The notes under the pieces are model-generated. The model had not been told where the DNA came from and did not search any database. It saw only the letters and a program-made list of their open reading frames with translations. Position numbers and translations under genes: made by a program. Shown here piece by piece: positions 18,519 to 26,564 of a stretch of 64,000 bases of DNA (position 1 is its first letter; each line of letters opens with the position of its first letter). Source of the stretch: Hydrococcus rivularis NIES-593 (GTDB taxonomy: Bacteria; Cyanobacteriota; Cyanobacteriia; Cyanobacteriales; Microcystaceae); NCBI RefSeq assembly GCF_001904635.1, contig NZ_MRCB01000017.1, positions 1 to 64,000 on the forward strand, read 5' to 3'.

Positions 18519-19469
18519 ATGGATTACTTTGATTACGATGTTGTCATTATTGGCGGCGGACCAGCAGGTTGTACTTGTGCCCTCTATACGGCACGATCTG
18601 ACCTAAAAACAATCATCCTCGACAAAAATCCGGCGGCTGGCGCACTCGCCGTTACTCATAAGATTGCTAACTATCCCGGCGTGCGAGGTGAGGTAGGTGG
18701 CGACGAATTGCTAGAGGTAATGCGCGAGCAAGCGATTGAATTTGGCGCTGACTATAAGCGGGCACAAGTTTTCGGGATCGATGTCAGCGATTCCCAGAAA
18801 AAAGTCTATACTCCAGAAGAGACTTTTAGGTGTCGCGCACTCGTACTTGCCTCTGGCGCAATGGGTCGGGTTGCCTCGATTCCTGGCGAGTCCGAGTATT
18901 TAGGTCGGGGAGTAAGCTACTGCGCTACCTGCGATGGGGCTTTTATGCGCGATCGCGAAGTGGTCGTCGTCGGCAGCAGCGAAGAAGCTATTGAAGAAGC
19001 TCATGTACTCACGAAGTTTGCTGCTAAAATCCATTGGGTCACTCCTAAAGACCCAGCAACGCTTAATGGTCATGCCGAGAACCTACTAGCTCATCAGTCG
19101 ATCAAACTCTGGAGCAAAACTCGTCTGCTGAAGATCCACGGCGAAGAAAGCGGTGTCACGGCGGTTGAAGTACTTCCCAAAGGTCGGGAGCCAATCTCAA
19201 TTGCTCCGGTTGAAGGCGTTTTCATCTATCTGCAAGGTGCCAAACCAATTACAGATTTTTTAGGCGGTCAGATCGAACTGAAACCCGATGGTGGCGTTAA
19301 GGTCGATGAGATGATGCAGACTAATATACCTGGCGTTTGGGCGGTTGGCGATATCCGCAACACCCCTTTTAAACAAGCAGTCGTCGCCGCTTCAGACGGT
19401 TGTATTGCCGCGATGGCAATTGACCGCTACCTGAATCAACGCAAGAATATCCGACCTGACTGGAGTTAA
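18519..19469 (+). CDS. Thioredoxin-reductase-like flavoprotein with altered nucleotide site
   Basis: 316 residues from ATG 18519, chosen because the FAD motif begins a few residues later (VVIIGGGPAGCTCALYTARSD); an upstream ATG at 18450 would add 23 residues. The redox pair is CATCDG. The NAD(P)H-domain motif is changed: VVVVGSSEEAIEEAHVL where normal TrxR has GGGDSAxEE. That fits the deeply rooted cyanobacterial thioredoxin reductase (DTR) type, which lacks a normal NADPH motif and whose electron donor is not simple NADPH. It is at the right-hand side of the redox block inside the far-red cluster. Confidence 0.85.
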   Translation: MDYFDYDVVIIGGGPAGCTCALYTARSDLKTIILDKNPAAGALAVTHKIANYPGVRGEVGGDELLEVMREQAIEFGADYKRAQVFGIDVSDSQKKVYTPEETFRCRALVLASGAMGRVASIPGESEYLGRGVSYCATCDGAFMRDREVVVVGSSEEAIEEAHVLTKFAAKIHWVTPKDPATLNGHAENLLAHQSIKLWSKTRLLKIHGEESGVTAVEVLPKGREPISIAPVEGVFIYLQGAKPITDFLGGQIELKPDGGVKVDEMMQTNIPGVWAVGDIRNTPFKQAVVAASDGCIAAMAIDRYLNQRKNIRPDWS

Positions 19470-19556
19470 TGTTTTTAATAGTTTTAACAAATCGAGAACA
19501 CTAATTCATGCGATCGCGTCACAAGATTTTCAGGTTTTCGCGATCGACATTCTTCT

Positions 19557-19581
19557 CCCCTCTCCCTATTTGGGAGAGGGG
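19557..19581 (+). repeat. Perfect 10-bp hairpin after the flavoprotein gene
   Basis: CCCCTCTCCC and GGGAGAGGGG with a 5-base loop, followed by TTGGGGGCGAGGGCG and no T run. This is a widespread cyanobacterial intergenic palindrome and may also stop transcription. Confidence 0.5.
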
Positions 19582-19640
19582 TTGGGGGCGAGGGCGATCG
19601 ACTATCTGTGTCATTAATGAATGAAAAATGGTATAACCAG

Positions 19641-19757
19641 CATCAACGCCTAGAACTCAAGTTCTAGGCGTTAATGCCAACTCGATTAAAATCGACTGAG
19701 TCGATCGGCCGGGAAATTCATTACAAAAGCAGTTGTTGCCACTGCTACAAGAGCTAA
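19641..19757 (+). repeat. Structured dispersed repeat, copy 3
   Basis: Begins CATCAACGCCTAGAACT/AGTTCTAGGCG, identical to copy 2 read on the opposite strand, then TTAATGCCAACTCGATT and AAAATCGACTGA. It lacks the middle part of copies 1 and 2 (jumps to GTCGATCGGCC) and ends GCAGTTGTTGCCACTGCT. It is followed by the palindrome GTCGTCTTTAGACGAC at 19785. Inverted relative to copy 2. No gene is seen in 19470-19886. Confidence 0.65.
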
Positions 19758-19886
19758 ATTGAAATGGACATAAACACTTATCCAGTCGTCTTTAGACGAC
19801 TTTACCTATGAGGCAGCGATTTCAACCGCTGACTGACTGGTTGGAAAGTTAACTTCGTGTGCTGGTTTATCAGTCCCATCATATTC

Positions 19887-20105
19887 TCACTTAGCTCGAA
19901 TCAAATAGCCACAGCAGCGATCGCCGTTATTAATCCAATGGGGTCGCTCGATCGTACAATCTGGCAAGAGAGCAGCAAACATTTCTAATTCATGAGCGCA
20001 CACCACGGGAAAAAACTTGGCAACTTTTGCGATCGCGCAGTTATGCTCGGTGAGGACAAATTGATTTTGGCAGCGATCGCTTTCTAGTCGATAAAATTCT
20101 GCCAT
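19887..20105 (-). CDS. Stand-alone SufR C-terminal-like iron-sulfur domain protein
   Basis: 72 residues with a good ribosome site (GAGGAAGGG, 3 bases before ATG). The sequence LTEHNCAIAKVAKFFPVVCAHELEMFAALLPDC...INNGDRCCGYLIR matches the C-terminal part of SufR, whose cysteines bind an Fe-S cluster in the iron-sulfur-biogenesis repressor. The winged-helix DNA-binding part is absent. It is either a truncated sufR paralog or a small Fe-S protein in its own right; the intact start and ribosome site favour expression. It is divergent from a receiver gene. Confidence 0.65.
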   Translation of the reverse strand: MAEFYRLESDRCQNQFVLTEHNCAIAKVAKFFPVVCAHELEMFAALLPDCTIERPHWINNGDRCCGYLIRAK

Positions 20106-20262
20106 GTACCCTTCCTCTTTTTTAGAAATGGTCTTAAAGATTGAAAATCGGTAAAAAATTTCATCGGTTTTTCAGAATTTTTCTCTACCCTACAAGATAG
20201 GACTGACAAGATTTTAACGGCAGCCAACAACTTAGCCAAGCCATCGAGCTTCCTGGCATTAA

Positions 20263-20661
20263 ATGCACATGACAACATTGCCAACCCGACGCATCCTGCT
20301 CATTAGTCAGGAAAAAGCGGTGCAGGAGATTACTCAGATTTGCCTAGAAACAGTTGCCAACTGCGAAGTCCTGACGGCAGATTCGGGCAATGAGGGAATA
20401 GCCAAAGCCGAGACTCAACAAGTTAATGCTATTCTTCTCGATCTCGACGAGATGACGGTCGATCCGGACTGGTACGCGATCGTGCAAACGCTCCAAAATA
20501 ACCCAGCTACTCGGCACATTCCCGTGATTTTGTTAACCACTACGGAACACTCCAAAGACTTACCTAGATTTAATCAGACAGGAGTAAGGGCAGCAATCGC
20601 TAAATCTTTCGATCTTTTAGCTTTAGCCAGTCAAGTTGCGGCGGCGCTGGAGTGGAACTAA
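20263..20661 (+). CDS. Degenerate CheY-like receiver, RfpC paralog
   Basis: 132 residues; an ATG two codons later is an alternative start. It aligns end to end with RfpC of this window: ITQICLETVANCEVLTADSGNEGIAKA against ATQICLEVTGDWEVLTASSGREGLAKA, and later NNPATRHIPVILLTTTE. The acidic pair of the active site is replaced (LLISQEKA where RfpC has LIIDDEDD), while the acceptor position (ILLDLDEM) and the lysine (AIAKSFD) remain. It probably cannot be phosphorylated normally. It lies just before psbA3, suggesting a duplicated, altered regulator in the far-red cluster. Confidence 0.75.
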   Translation: MHMTTLPTRRILLISQEKAVQEITQICLETVANCEVLTADSGNEGIAKAETQQVNAILLDLDEMTVDPDWYAIVQTLQNNPATRHIPVILLTTTEHSKDLPRFNQTGVRAAIAKSFDLLALASQVAAALEWN

Positions 20662-20880
20662 TCCACTCAATTGTAACTTTTTGTTAAGACAGTAACTTCT
20701 TTCATGAGTTTTTCAGGTTTTTTTCGTACTCTGCTAAACAAGCTAGTTTTTTAATTTGACTAGCCAGCGACAATCGTTTTCCCAATCTTGCTCGATAGGG
20801 CAAGACAGTCAATTTCACTTTTTTCCTTTTAGAAGAATCGATTTTTCGGAAGACATTTTAGTGTTTGCTTCCTAAAATAA

Positions 20881-20945
20881 TCCCCTCGCCTCTGGCCTCG
20901 GAAACCGTGACGAGGGGAAATTCCATACCCTTTTAGTAAGGATTC
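20881..20945 (+). promoter_or_regulatory. psbA-type structured leader RNA upstream of psbA3
   Basis: Stem TCCCCTCG/CGAGGGGA encloses TCTGGCCTCGGAAACCGTGA; then ATACCCTTTTAGTAAGGA, which includes a ribosome site. The same layout precedes chlF. In context it resembles the PhotoRC-type RNA motifs reported upstream of psbA genes; I cannot check the published consensus here. It leads into a 41-codon frame at 20953, not directly into psbA3 at 21202. Confidence 0.65.
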
Positions 20946-20952
20946 TCTATCT

Positions 20953-21078
20953 ATGATACCGCAAGAATTTACCCTCAAGCCATCTATCCACAGCAGTCTT
21001 TTTGATAAACGCTTAACCAAGCCGATAGCTCTTAGGGTAGATAGTCCCCATTCTCCAAGAATTTTTTGGCTCGTTTAG
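20953..21078 (+). pseudogene. Relic of the chlF 5' end (41-codon frame) before psbA3
   Basis: The frame starts 8 bases after AAGGATT in the structured leader and reads MIPQEFTLKPSIHSSL... The chlF start in this window reads [16 protein letters not shown], so nine of the first 12 residues agree, and both are preceded by the same leader. After about 13 codons the similarity stops. It looks like a leader plus N-terminus left from a chlF duplication or rearrangement; it may still be translated as a leader peptide. The rest of 20662-21201 shows no gene. Confidence 0.6.
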
Positions 21079-21201
21079 TAAAGAGCTAGTCAGAGCTATT
21101 ATTTCGCCAACATGCCCAAGCTTTGCGATCGCGCAAGGTTCTCAACTTACCTGAGTTGGTTGAGTTCAAATTTCTGTTGAAAAAAAACACTGGTCAATTC
21201 T

Positions 21202-22284
21202 ATGACGACAACTCTTCAAAAACGCGAAATTCCTAACTTATGGGAACAGTTTTGTCAATGGGTCACCAGTACCGAAAATCGCCTTTACATTGGCTGGTTT
21301 GGGGTGCTAATGATTCCACTGCTCGGAGTCTCCACCACGGTTTTTGTTCTCGCCATCATTGCTGCTCCTCCCGTGGATATGGACGGACTCCGCGAACCGA
21401 TAACGGGTTCGATCCTCTATGGCAATAACATTATTACTGCGGCTGTCGTTCCCACTTCCAACGCCATCGGCTTGCACTTTTATCCCATTTGGGAAGCCGC
21501 CTCTATGGACGAATGGCTATATAACGGCGGTCCCTATCAAATGATTGCTCTCCACTACGTCCCAGCCCTGTGTTGCTATCTAGGACGAGAGTGGGAGTTG
21601 AGCTATCGCCTCGGCATGCGTCCTTGGATTTGCGTTGCTTTCAGCGCTCCTGTTGCTGCCACGACATCCGTTTTTCTAATTTATCCTCTCGGACAAGGCA
21701 GCTTCGCCGATGGTCTGCCCATGAGTATTAGCGGCACGTTCAACTTTATGTTCGTCTTCCAAGCCGAACATAACATCCTCATGCATCCCTTCCACATGCT
21801 GGGAGTTGCTGGTGTATTTGGAGGTGCTTTTTTCTGTGCCATGCACGGTTCGCTAGTGACTTCTAGCCTGATTCGGGAGACTAGCGAGAACGAATCGCAA
21901 AACTATGGTTACAAGTTCGGACAAGAAGAAGAAACTTATAACATTGTTGCCGCTCATGGCTACTTCGGTCGCCTGATCTTCCAGTACGCCAGCTTTAACA
22001 ATAGCCGCAACCTGCACTTCTTCTTAGCCGCTTGGCCAGTAATTTGCATCTGGTTTACGGCTTTGGGGATCTGCGTCATGGCGTTTAACCTCAATGGATT
22101 CAACTTTAATAATTCCATCCACGACGCTCAAGGTCGGGTGTTGCCTAGCTGGGCAGATGTGATTAACCAGGCCAATCTGGGTTTTGAAGTTATGCACGAG
22201 CGCAATGCTCACAACTTCCCACTCGATCTTGCCAGTGGCAAGGCTATCCCAGTTGCTTTACGTGCCCCTGCAATTGCTAGTTAG
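21202..22284 (+). CDS. psbA3: Photosystem II D1 protein, far-red paralog (PsbA3)
   Basis: 360 residues, standard D1 numbering. Functional residues are kept: E130 in LGREWE, TyrZ Y161, D170 in SFAD, E189/H190 in QAEH, H198, and H332/E333/D342/A344 in the tail [16 protein letters not shown]. It should therefore hold a Mn4CaO5 cluster and be processed after A344. Thr is found at position 155, where far-red D1 has been discussed as contacting a far-red chlorophyll. It precedes chlF and the far-red psb genes, hence the name psbA3. Confidence 0.93.
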   Translation: MTTTLQKREIPNLWEQFCQWVTSTENRLYIGWFGVLMIPLLGVSTTVFVLAIIAAPPVDMDGLREPITGSILYGNNIITAAVVPTSNAIGLHFYPIWEAASMDEWLYNGGPYQMIALHYVPALCCYLGREWELSYRLGMRPWICVAFSAPVAATTSVFLIYPLGQGSFADGLPMSISGTFNFMFVFQAEHNILMHPFHMLGVAGVFGGAFFCAMHGSLVTSSLIRETSENESQNYGYKFGQEEETYNIVAAHGYFGRLIFQYASFNNSRNLHFFLAAWPVICIWFTALGICVMAFNLNGFNFNNSIHDAQGRVLPSWADVINQANLGFEVMHERNAHNFPLDLASGKAIPVALRAPAIAS

Positions 22285-22348
22285 ATTGAGTTTTCTCCAA
22301 AAAGACGCGAGCGTCTGCTTTAGTCAAGTTACTATCTCCAAACAAGTT

Positions 22349-22420
22349 ACCCCCGTCGTCTCTAAACTCGGAAACCGGGGCGATGGGGTTATCTCCTACC
22401 CTTTCTGTAAGGAAGAGTTA
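22349..22420 (+). promoter_or_regulatory. psbA-type structured leader RNA of chlF
   Basis: ACCCCCGTCG/CGATGGGGTT stem encloses TCTCTAAACTCGGAAACCGGGG; then CTACCCTTTCTGTAAGGAAGAG, whose AAGGAAG is the chlF ribosome site. It fills most of the 140 bases between psbA3 and chlF. Stem arms differ from the other two copies but still pair, which supports a conserved RNA structure. Confidence 0.65.
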
Positions 22421-22424
22421 ATAC

Positions 22425-23576
22425 ATGGTACAGCAAGAGCCTACTCTCACGCCTTCGATTGAAGTGGATTCTGTTATTGAATCTCCAACAGAGTCAACGA
22501 CTGCTCTCAATAGACGCGAAACTCTATTAGCCAAGTGGGAGGAATTTTGTCGATGGATTACCAGTACCGAAAACCGCATTTATATTGGCTGGTTTGGGGT
22601 AATCATGATTCCGACCCTTTCAACGGCTGCGATCGCATTTATCATTGCTTTCATCGTCGCTCCTCCAGTCGATTGGGAGGCAACGGGCGCGCCTGTGACT
22701 GGCGCTTTACTCGGCGGCAACAATCTGATTACGGCTGCGGTTATTCCTACCTCCTCAGCCATTGGTCTGCATTTTTATCCTATTTGGGCAGCAGCTTCAA
22801 TCGATGAGTGGCTGTACAATGGCGGTCCTTACCAGCTCATCGTGCTGCATTTTTTGATCGGCATTATCTGCTATCAAGATCGGGAGTGGGAATTGAGCTA
22901 TCGGTTAGGAATGCGTCCTTGGATTTCCCTCGCTTTCACCGCTCCCGTTGCTGCTTGCATATCGGTGTTTTTGGTCTACCCCGTCGGACAAGGAAGCTTT
23001 TCTGAGGGAATGCCGTTGGGAATCTCCGGTACATTTAACTTTATGTTGCGATTTCAAGCCGATCACAATATCCTGATGAATCCTTTTCATCAGATAGGAG
23101 TCATTGGGGTATTGGGCGGTGCTTTTTTAGCTGCCATGCACGGTTCGTTGGTCACGTCAACGCTCATTCGCAAGACGGGCGAGTCTGAATCGATTAATAC
23201 CGGATACAGACTAGGTCAGAAGAACCCAACTTACAGCTTTGGCGCGGCACGAGGATACATGCAGCGATTCTGGCATTTTAGTTTTCCCAATTCTCGCACT
23301 TTGCATTTTTTCCTTGCCGCTTGGCCCGTGGCAGGAATTTGGTCGGCTGCTTTGGGGATCGACATCGCTGCCTTTGGCTTTGACGGATTCAACGTCGATC
23401 GCTGGGTTCCGATCTATCAATCGCAAGGACAATTTCTTCCTAGCTGGGTAGACATAATCGATCGCGCCAATCTGGGGATAGAAGCCATGCAAAAGCGTCC
23501 TTTTGAAAACTTCCCCTTGAATTTAGATTCAAACGAAGTACTTCCACTCACGATCGATACGGACGATCGCCCTTAG
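22425..23576 (+). CDS. chlF: Chlorophyll f synthase (ChlF, super-rogue D1 / PsbA4)
   Basis: 383 residues, a D1 homolog with about 24 extra N-terminal residues. The diagnostic Gln-Asp pair is at 151-152 ([12 protein letters not shown]1 positions 127-128). TyrZ-equivalent Y185, H222 (P680 ligand) and H239 are kept. Water-oxidation ligands are lost: D170 is E, E189 is D (QADH), and the C-terminal H332/E333/D342 region reads [16 protein letters not shown]. It therefore cannot hold the Mn cluster. ChlF is a photo-oxidoreductase that converts Chl a to Chl f. It follows psbA3 with its own structured leader. Confidence 0.95.
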   Translation: MVQQEPTLTPSIEVDSVIESPTESTTALNRRETLLAKWEEFCRWITSTENRIYIGWFGVIMIPTLSTAAIAFIIAFIVAPPVDWEATGAPVTGALLGGNNLITAAVIPTSSAIGLHFYPIWAAASIDEWLYNGGPYQLIVLHFLIGIICYQDREWELSYRLGMRPWISLAFTAPVAACISVFLVYPVGQGSFSEGMPLGISGTFNFMLRFQADHNILMNPFHQIGVIGVLGGAFLAAMHGSLVTSTLIRKTGESESINTGYRLGQKNPTYSFGAARGYMQRFWHFSFPNSRTLHFFLAAWPVAGIWSAALGIDIAAFGFDGFNVDRWVPIYQSQGQFLPSWVDIIDRANLGIEAMQKRPFENFPLNLDSNEVLPLTIDTDDRP

Positions 23577-23785
23577 GCGAACCTCTCTCATCAGTCAATT
23601 AAGTTTTTCTGCGCGATCGGTCGCTGGTTTTGGCATCGATTGACAACTCAGCAGCGATCGATCTCGCCAACCAAGCAGCAATGATGCCAAGCTCTTCGGA
23701 AGAATGGCTCCGAGTGGGTGAGGAATATCTTCAAAATTCCTAGATTTTAGGACTTCAACCGTTCGTTTTTCACAAGGACTCAAGC

Positions 23786-25219
23786 ATGGAAACACCATTT
23801 AATTCTTCTACTGTCAAAATTGGGACAACCGTCCAAGACGTTACTACCAGAGATGCTACCTTCGATCTTGCCCGCGAAGGTCGCGATGAAGCTTCCACCG
23901 GATATGCTTGGTGGGCGGGAAATGCCCGTTTTATTAATCTGTCTGGGAAATTCTTAGGGGCACACGTTGCCCATGCAGGGCTGATGGCTTTTTGGGCGGG
24001 AGCGATGCTGCTGTTTGAGATCGCTCACTATGTTCCAGAAAAGCCCATGTACGAACAGGGGTGCATTCTCATGCCCCACCTTGCCACTTTGGGCTTCGGC
24101 GTCGGTCCTGGCGGTCAAGTAGTCGATACATTTCCCTATTTTGCGATCGCGGTAATCCATTTAATTGGTTCTGCCGTTCTCGGCATTGGCGGACTCTATC
24201 ACTCGCTGCGCGGACCGGAGAAACTAGCAGGTTTCTTCGATTTTGATTGGTCGGACAAGGATAAGATGACTAGCATCATCGGCTATCATCTGATTGCCCT
24301 GGGAATTGGCGCGTTCCTGTTGGTAGGCAAAGCCATGTTCTGGGGGGGCTTGTACGACACTTGGCTGCCGGGAGGCGGTGGCGTGCGCCTGGTTACCAAT
24401 CCTACCCTCGATCCGAGAGTTATCTTCGGTTACTTTTTCAAGTCGCCTCTAGGCGGTTCGGGTTGGATCGTGAGCGTGGATAATTTAGAAGATATCGTCG
24501 GCGGACATATTTGGATGGGTGGCATCCTGATTGCGGGCGGCATTTGGCACATTTTTACCAAACCCTGGAAGTGGACAGATAAGGTCTTCATCTGGTCTGG
24601 AGAAGCTTACCTTTCTCAAAGCTTGGGCAATATCGCCGGACAAGCGTTTATTGCCGCCATGTTTATCTGGTTTAACAACACCGCCTATCCGAGCGAATTC
24701 TACGGTCCGACCGTTCCTGAAGCTTCTCAGGCTCAAGCGTTGGTGTTTCTGGCAAGAGACCAACGCCTGGGAGCGGATATAGGAACCGCTCAAAGTGTTA
24801 CGGGACTGGGCAAGTATTTAATGCGATCGCCGACTGGAGAAATTATTTTTGGCGGGGAAACCATGCGTTTCTGGGATTTTCGCGGTCCTTGGCTAGAACC
24901 GTTACGCGGCACGAATGGTTTAGATCTCAAAAAACTTCAGCATGACATTCAACCCTGGCAAATTCGCCGCGCTTCCGAATACATGGTTCATGCACCCCTG
25001 GGTTCGATTAACTCAGTAGCAGGTCTTGCTACTGATGTCAACTCCTTTAACTATGTATCTCCGCGCACCTGGATGACTGCCTCTCACTTGATTTTTGCCC
25101 TCTTTTTCCTAGTCGGTCACTGGTGGCATGCCGGTCGGGCACGGGCGGCGGCTGCTGGTTTTGTCAGAGGGATTAACCGCGAAGACGAACCAGTTCGCTC
25201 GATGGGGGACATAGATTAG
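23786..25219 (+). CDS. psbC2: Photosystem II CP43, far-red paralog (PsbC2)
   Basis: 477 residues. Six-helix antenna protein with the CP43 large lumenal loop: [20 protein letters not shown] contains the Glu and Arg that contact the Mn4CaO5 cluster (E354 and R357 in CP43 numbering). It ends [27 protein letters not shown]. The loop separates it from IsiA/Pcb proteins, which lack it. It binds inner-antenna chlorophylls, including Chl f in far-red PSII. Unlike the usual psbD-psbC overlap, here psbC2 stands before psbD3. Confidence 0.96.
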   Translation: METPFNSSTVKIGTTVQDVTTRDATFDLAREGRDEASTGYAWWAGNARFINLSGKFLGAHVAHAGLMAFWAGAMLLFEIAHYVPEKPMYEQGCILMPHLATLGFGVGPGGQVVDTFPYFAIAVIHLIGSAVLGIGGLYHSLRGPEKLAGFFDFDWSDKDKMTSIIGYHLIALGIGAFLLVGKAMFWGGLYDTWLPGGGGVRLVTNPTLDPRVIFGYFFKSPLGGSGWIVSVDNLEDIVGGHIWMGGILIAGGIWHIFTKPWKWTDKVFIWSGEAYLSQSLGNIAGQAFIAAMFIWFNNTAYPSEFYGPTVPEASQAQALVFLARDQRLGADIGTAQSVTGLGKYLMRSPTGEIIFGGETMRFWDFRGPWLEPLRGTNGLDLKKLQHDIQPWQIRRASEYMVHAPLGSINSVAGLATDVNSFNYVSPRTWMTASHLIFALFFLVGHWWHAGRARAAAAGFVRGINREDEPVRSMGDID

Positions 25220-25290
25220 TTAATTCGATTCACAATTCACAATTAGCAATTGCCAATTGAAAAAATTGAGTTTTTAGATGATTAAAAACC

Positions 25291-26352
25291 ATGACTATAG
25301 CAATTACTCGCAGACAACCAACCCAAGGATGGTTTAGAACGCTAGACGACTGGCTCAAGCGCGAACGCTTTGTCTTCATTGGCTGGTCGGGACTGCTGCT
25401 CTTTCCCTGTGCCTATCTAGCAATCGGAGGATGGTTTACTGGCACTACCTTCGTTACCGCTTGGTATACTCACGGGTTAGTCAGCTCTTACCTAGAAGGA
25501 TGTAACGTCCTGACTGCCGCTGTCTCTACTCCTGCCGACAGCATGGGACATTCCCTGCTGCTGCTGTGGGGACCAGAAGCCAACTGGAACTTTACCCGTT
25601 GGTGTCAGATAGGGGGGTTATGGACGTTTACTGCCTTACATGGCGCTTTAGGATTAATGGGCTTCATGCTGCGGCAGTTAGAAATTGCCCGTTTGGTAGG
25701 AGTGCGACCCTACAACGCGATCGCTTTTAGCGCTCCCATTGCCGTATATGTCAGCGTCTTTTTGGTCTATCCTTTATTCCAATCGAGCTGGTTTTTTGCC
25801 CCCAGCTTTGGCATCGCTGGCATTTTCCGTTTCGTTCTTTTCTTCCAAGGCTTCCACAACTATACCAATAACCCCTTCCACATGATGGGAGTAGCTGGCG
25901 TTCTCGGAGGCGCTTTATTGTGTGCCATTCACGGTGCAACGGTACAAAACACGATCTTTGAAGACACGAAAAGTTTCAATACCTTTGGCGGATTCAGTCC
26001 CACGCAAGAAGAAGAAACCTATTCGATGGTGACTGCAAACCGCTTCTGGTCTCAGATCTTTGGCATTGCTTTCTCCAACAAGCGCTGGCTGCACTTCTTT
26101 ATGTTATTCGTTCCGGTAACTGGCTTATGGATGAGTGCGATCGGCATGGTCGGTTTAGCGTTCAACCTGAGAGCCTACGACTTTGTTTCTCAAGAGTTGC
26201 GAGCAGCCGAAGACCCAGAGTTTGAGACTTTCTACACCAAGAATATTCTCTTGAATGAAGGTTTGCGAGCTTGGATGGCAACGATGGATCAGCCTCACGA
26301 ACGCTTCCAGTTTCCCGATGAAGTGCTGCCTCGCGGTAATGCGGCTAAGTAG
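25291..26352 (+). CDS. psbD3: Photosystem II D2 protein, far-red paralog (PsbD3)
   Basis: 353 residues, standard D2 length. Has the D2 TyrD in [10 protein letters not shown], the P680-ligand histidine in [10 protein letters not shown], iron/quinone histidines in AIHGATV and RWLHFFMLF, and the C-terminus [27 protein letters not shown]2 is the partner of PsbA3 in the far-red PSII core and binds QA. Its stop codon overlaps the ribosome site of a tiny PsaJ-like gene. Confidence 0.96.
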   Translation: MTIAITRRQPTQGWFRTLDDWLKRERFVFIGWSGLLLFPCAYLAIGGWFTGTTFVTAWYTHGLVSSYLEGCNVLTAAVSTPADSMGHSLLLLWGPEANWNFTRWCQIGGLWTFTALHGALGLMGFMLRQLEIARLVGVRPYNAIAFSAPIAVYVSVFLVYPLFQSSWFFAPSFGIAGIFRFVLFFQGFHNYTNNPFHMMGVAGVLGGALLCAIHGATVQNTIFEDTKSFNTFGGFSPTQEEETYSMVTANRFWSQIFGIAFSNKRWLHFFMLFVPVTGLWMSAIGMVGLAFNLRAYDFVSQELRAAEDPEFETFYTKNILLNEGLRAWMATMDQPHERFQFPDEVLPRGNAAK

Positions 26353-26363
26353 GAGATCGACCA

Positions 26364-26525
26364 ATGAAGAAGTTTCTGAAGTATATCATTGCCGCTCCAG
26401 TAGTTTCTACTATTTTGTTTGCTGGTTTTTCAGCCCTAGTCGCTGCGTTAGATCGCTGTTTCCCCGGTTCGCTGGACGGCACTTATCTTCGACTCTTTTT
26501 TCCACCGACAGATATAAATGTTTGA
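26364..26525 (+). CDS. Second PsaJ-like small membrane protein, inside the PSII operon
   Basis: 53 residues, missed by length cut-offs. AGGAG (overlapping the psbD3 stop) ends 8 bases before the ATG. The product MKKFLKYIIAAPVVSTILFA... has one transmembrane helix and then DRCFPGSLDGTYLRLFF. It aligns with PsaJ2 of this window: F-x-KY----AP------...-(Y/F)PG---GTY. It is therefore PsaJ-like, but it lies between psbD3 and psbB2 and has no PSI neighbour. It may be a far-red-specific PSII small subunit derived from PsaJ, or a second PsaJ; neither is known to me. Confidence 0.75.
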   Translation: MKKFLKYIIAAPVVSTILFAGFSALVAALDRCFPGSLDGTYLRLFFPPTDINV

Positions 26526-26564
26526 TGCAATTTTAAATCTTCTTTCAGACAAGGAGAATCTTTC

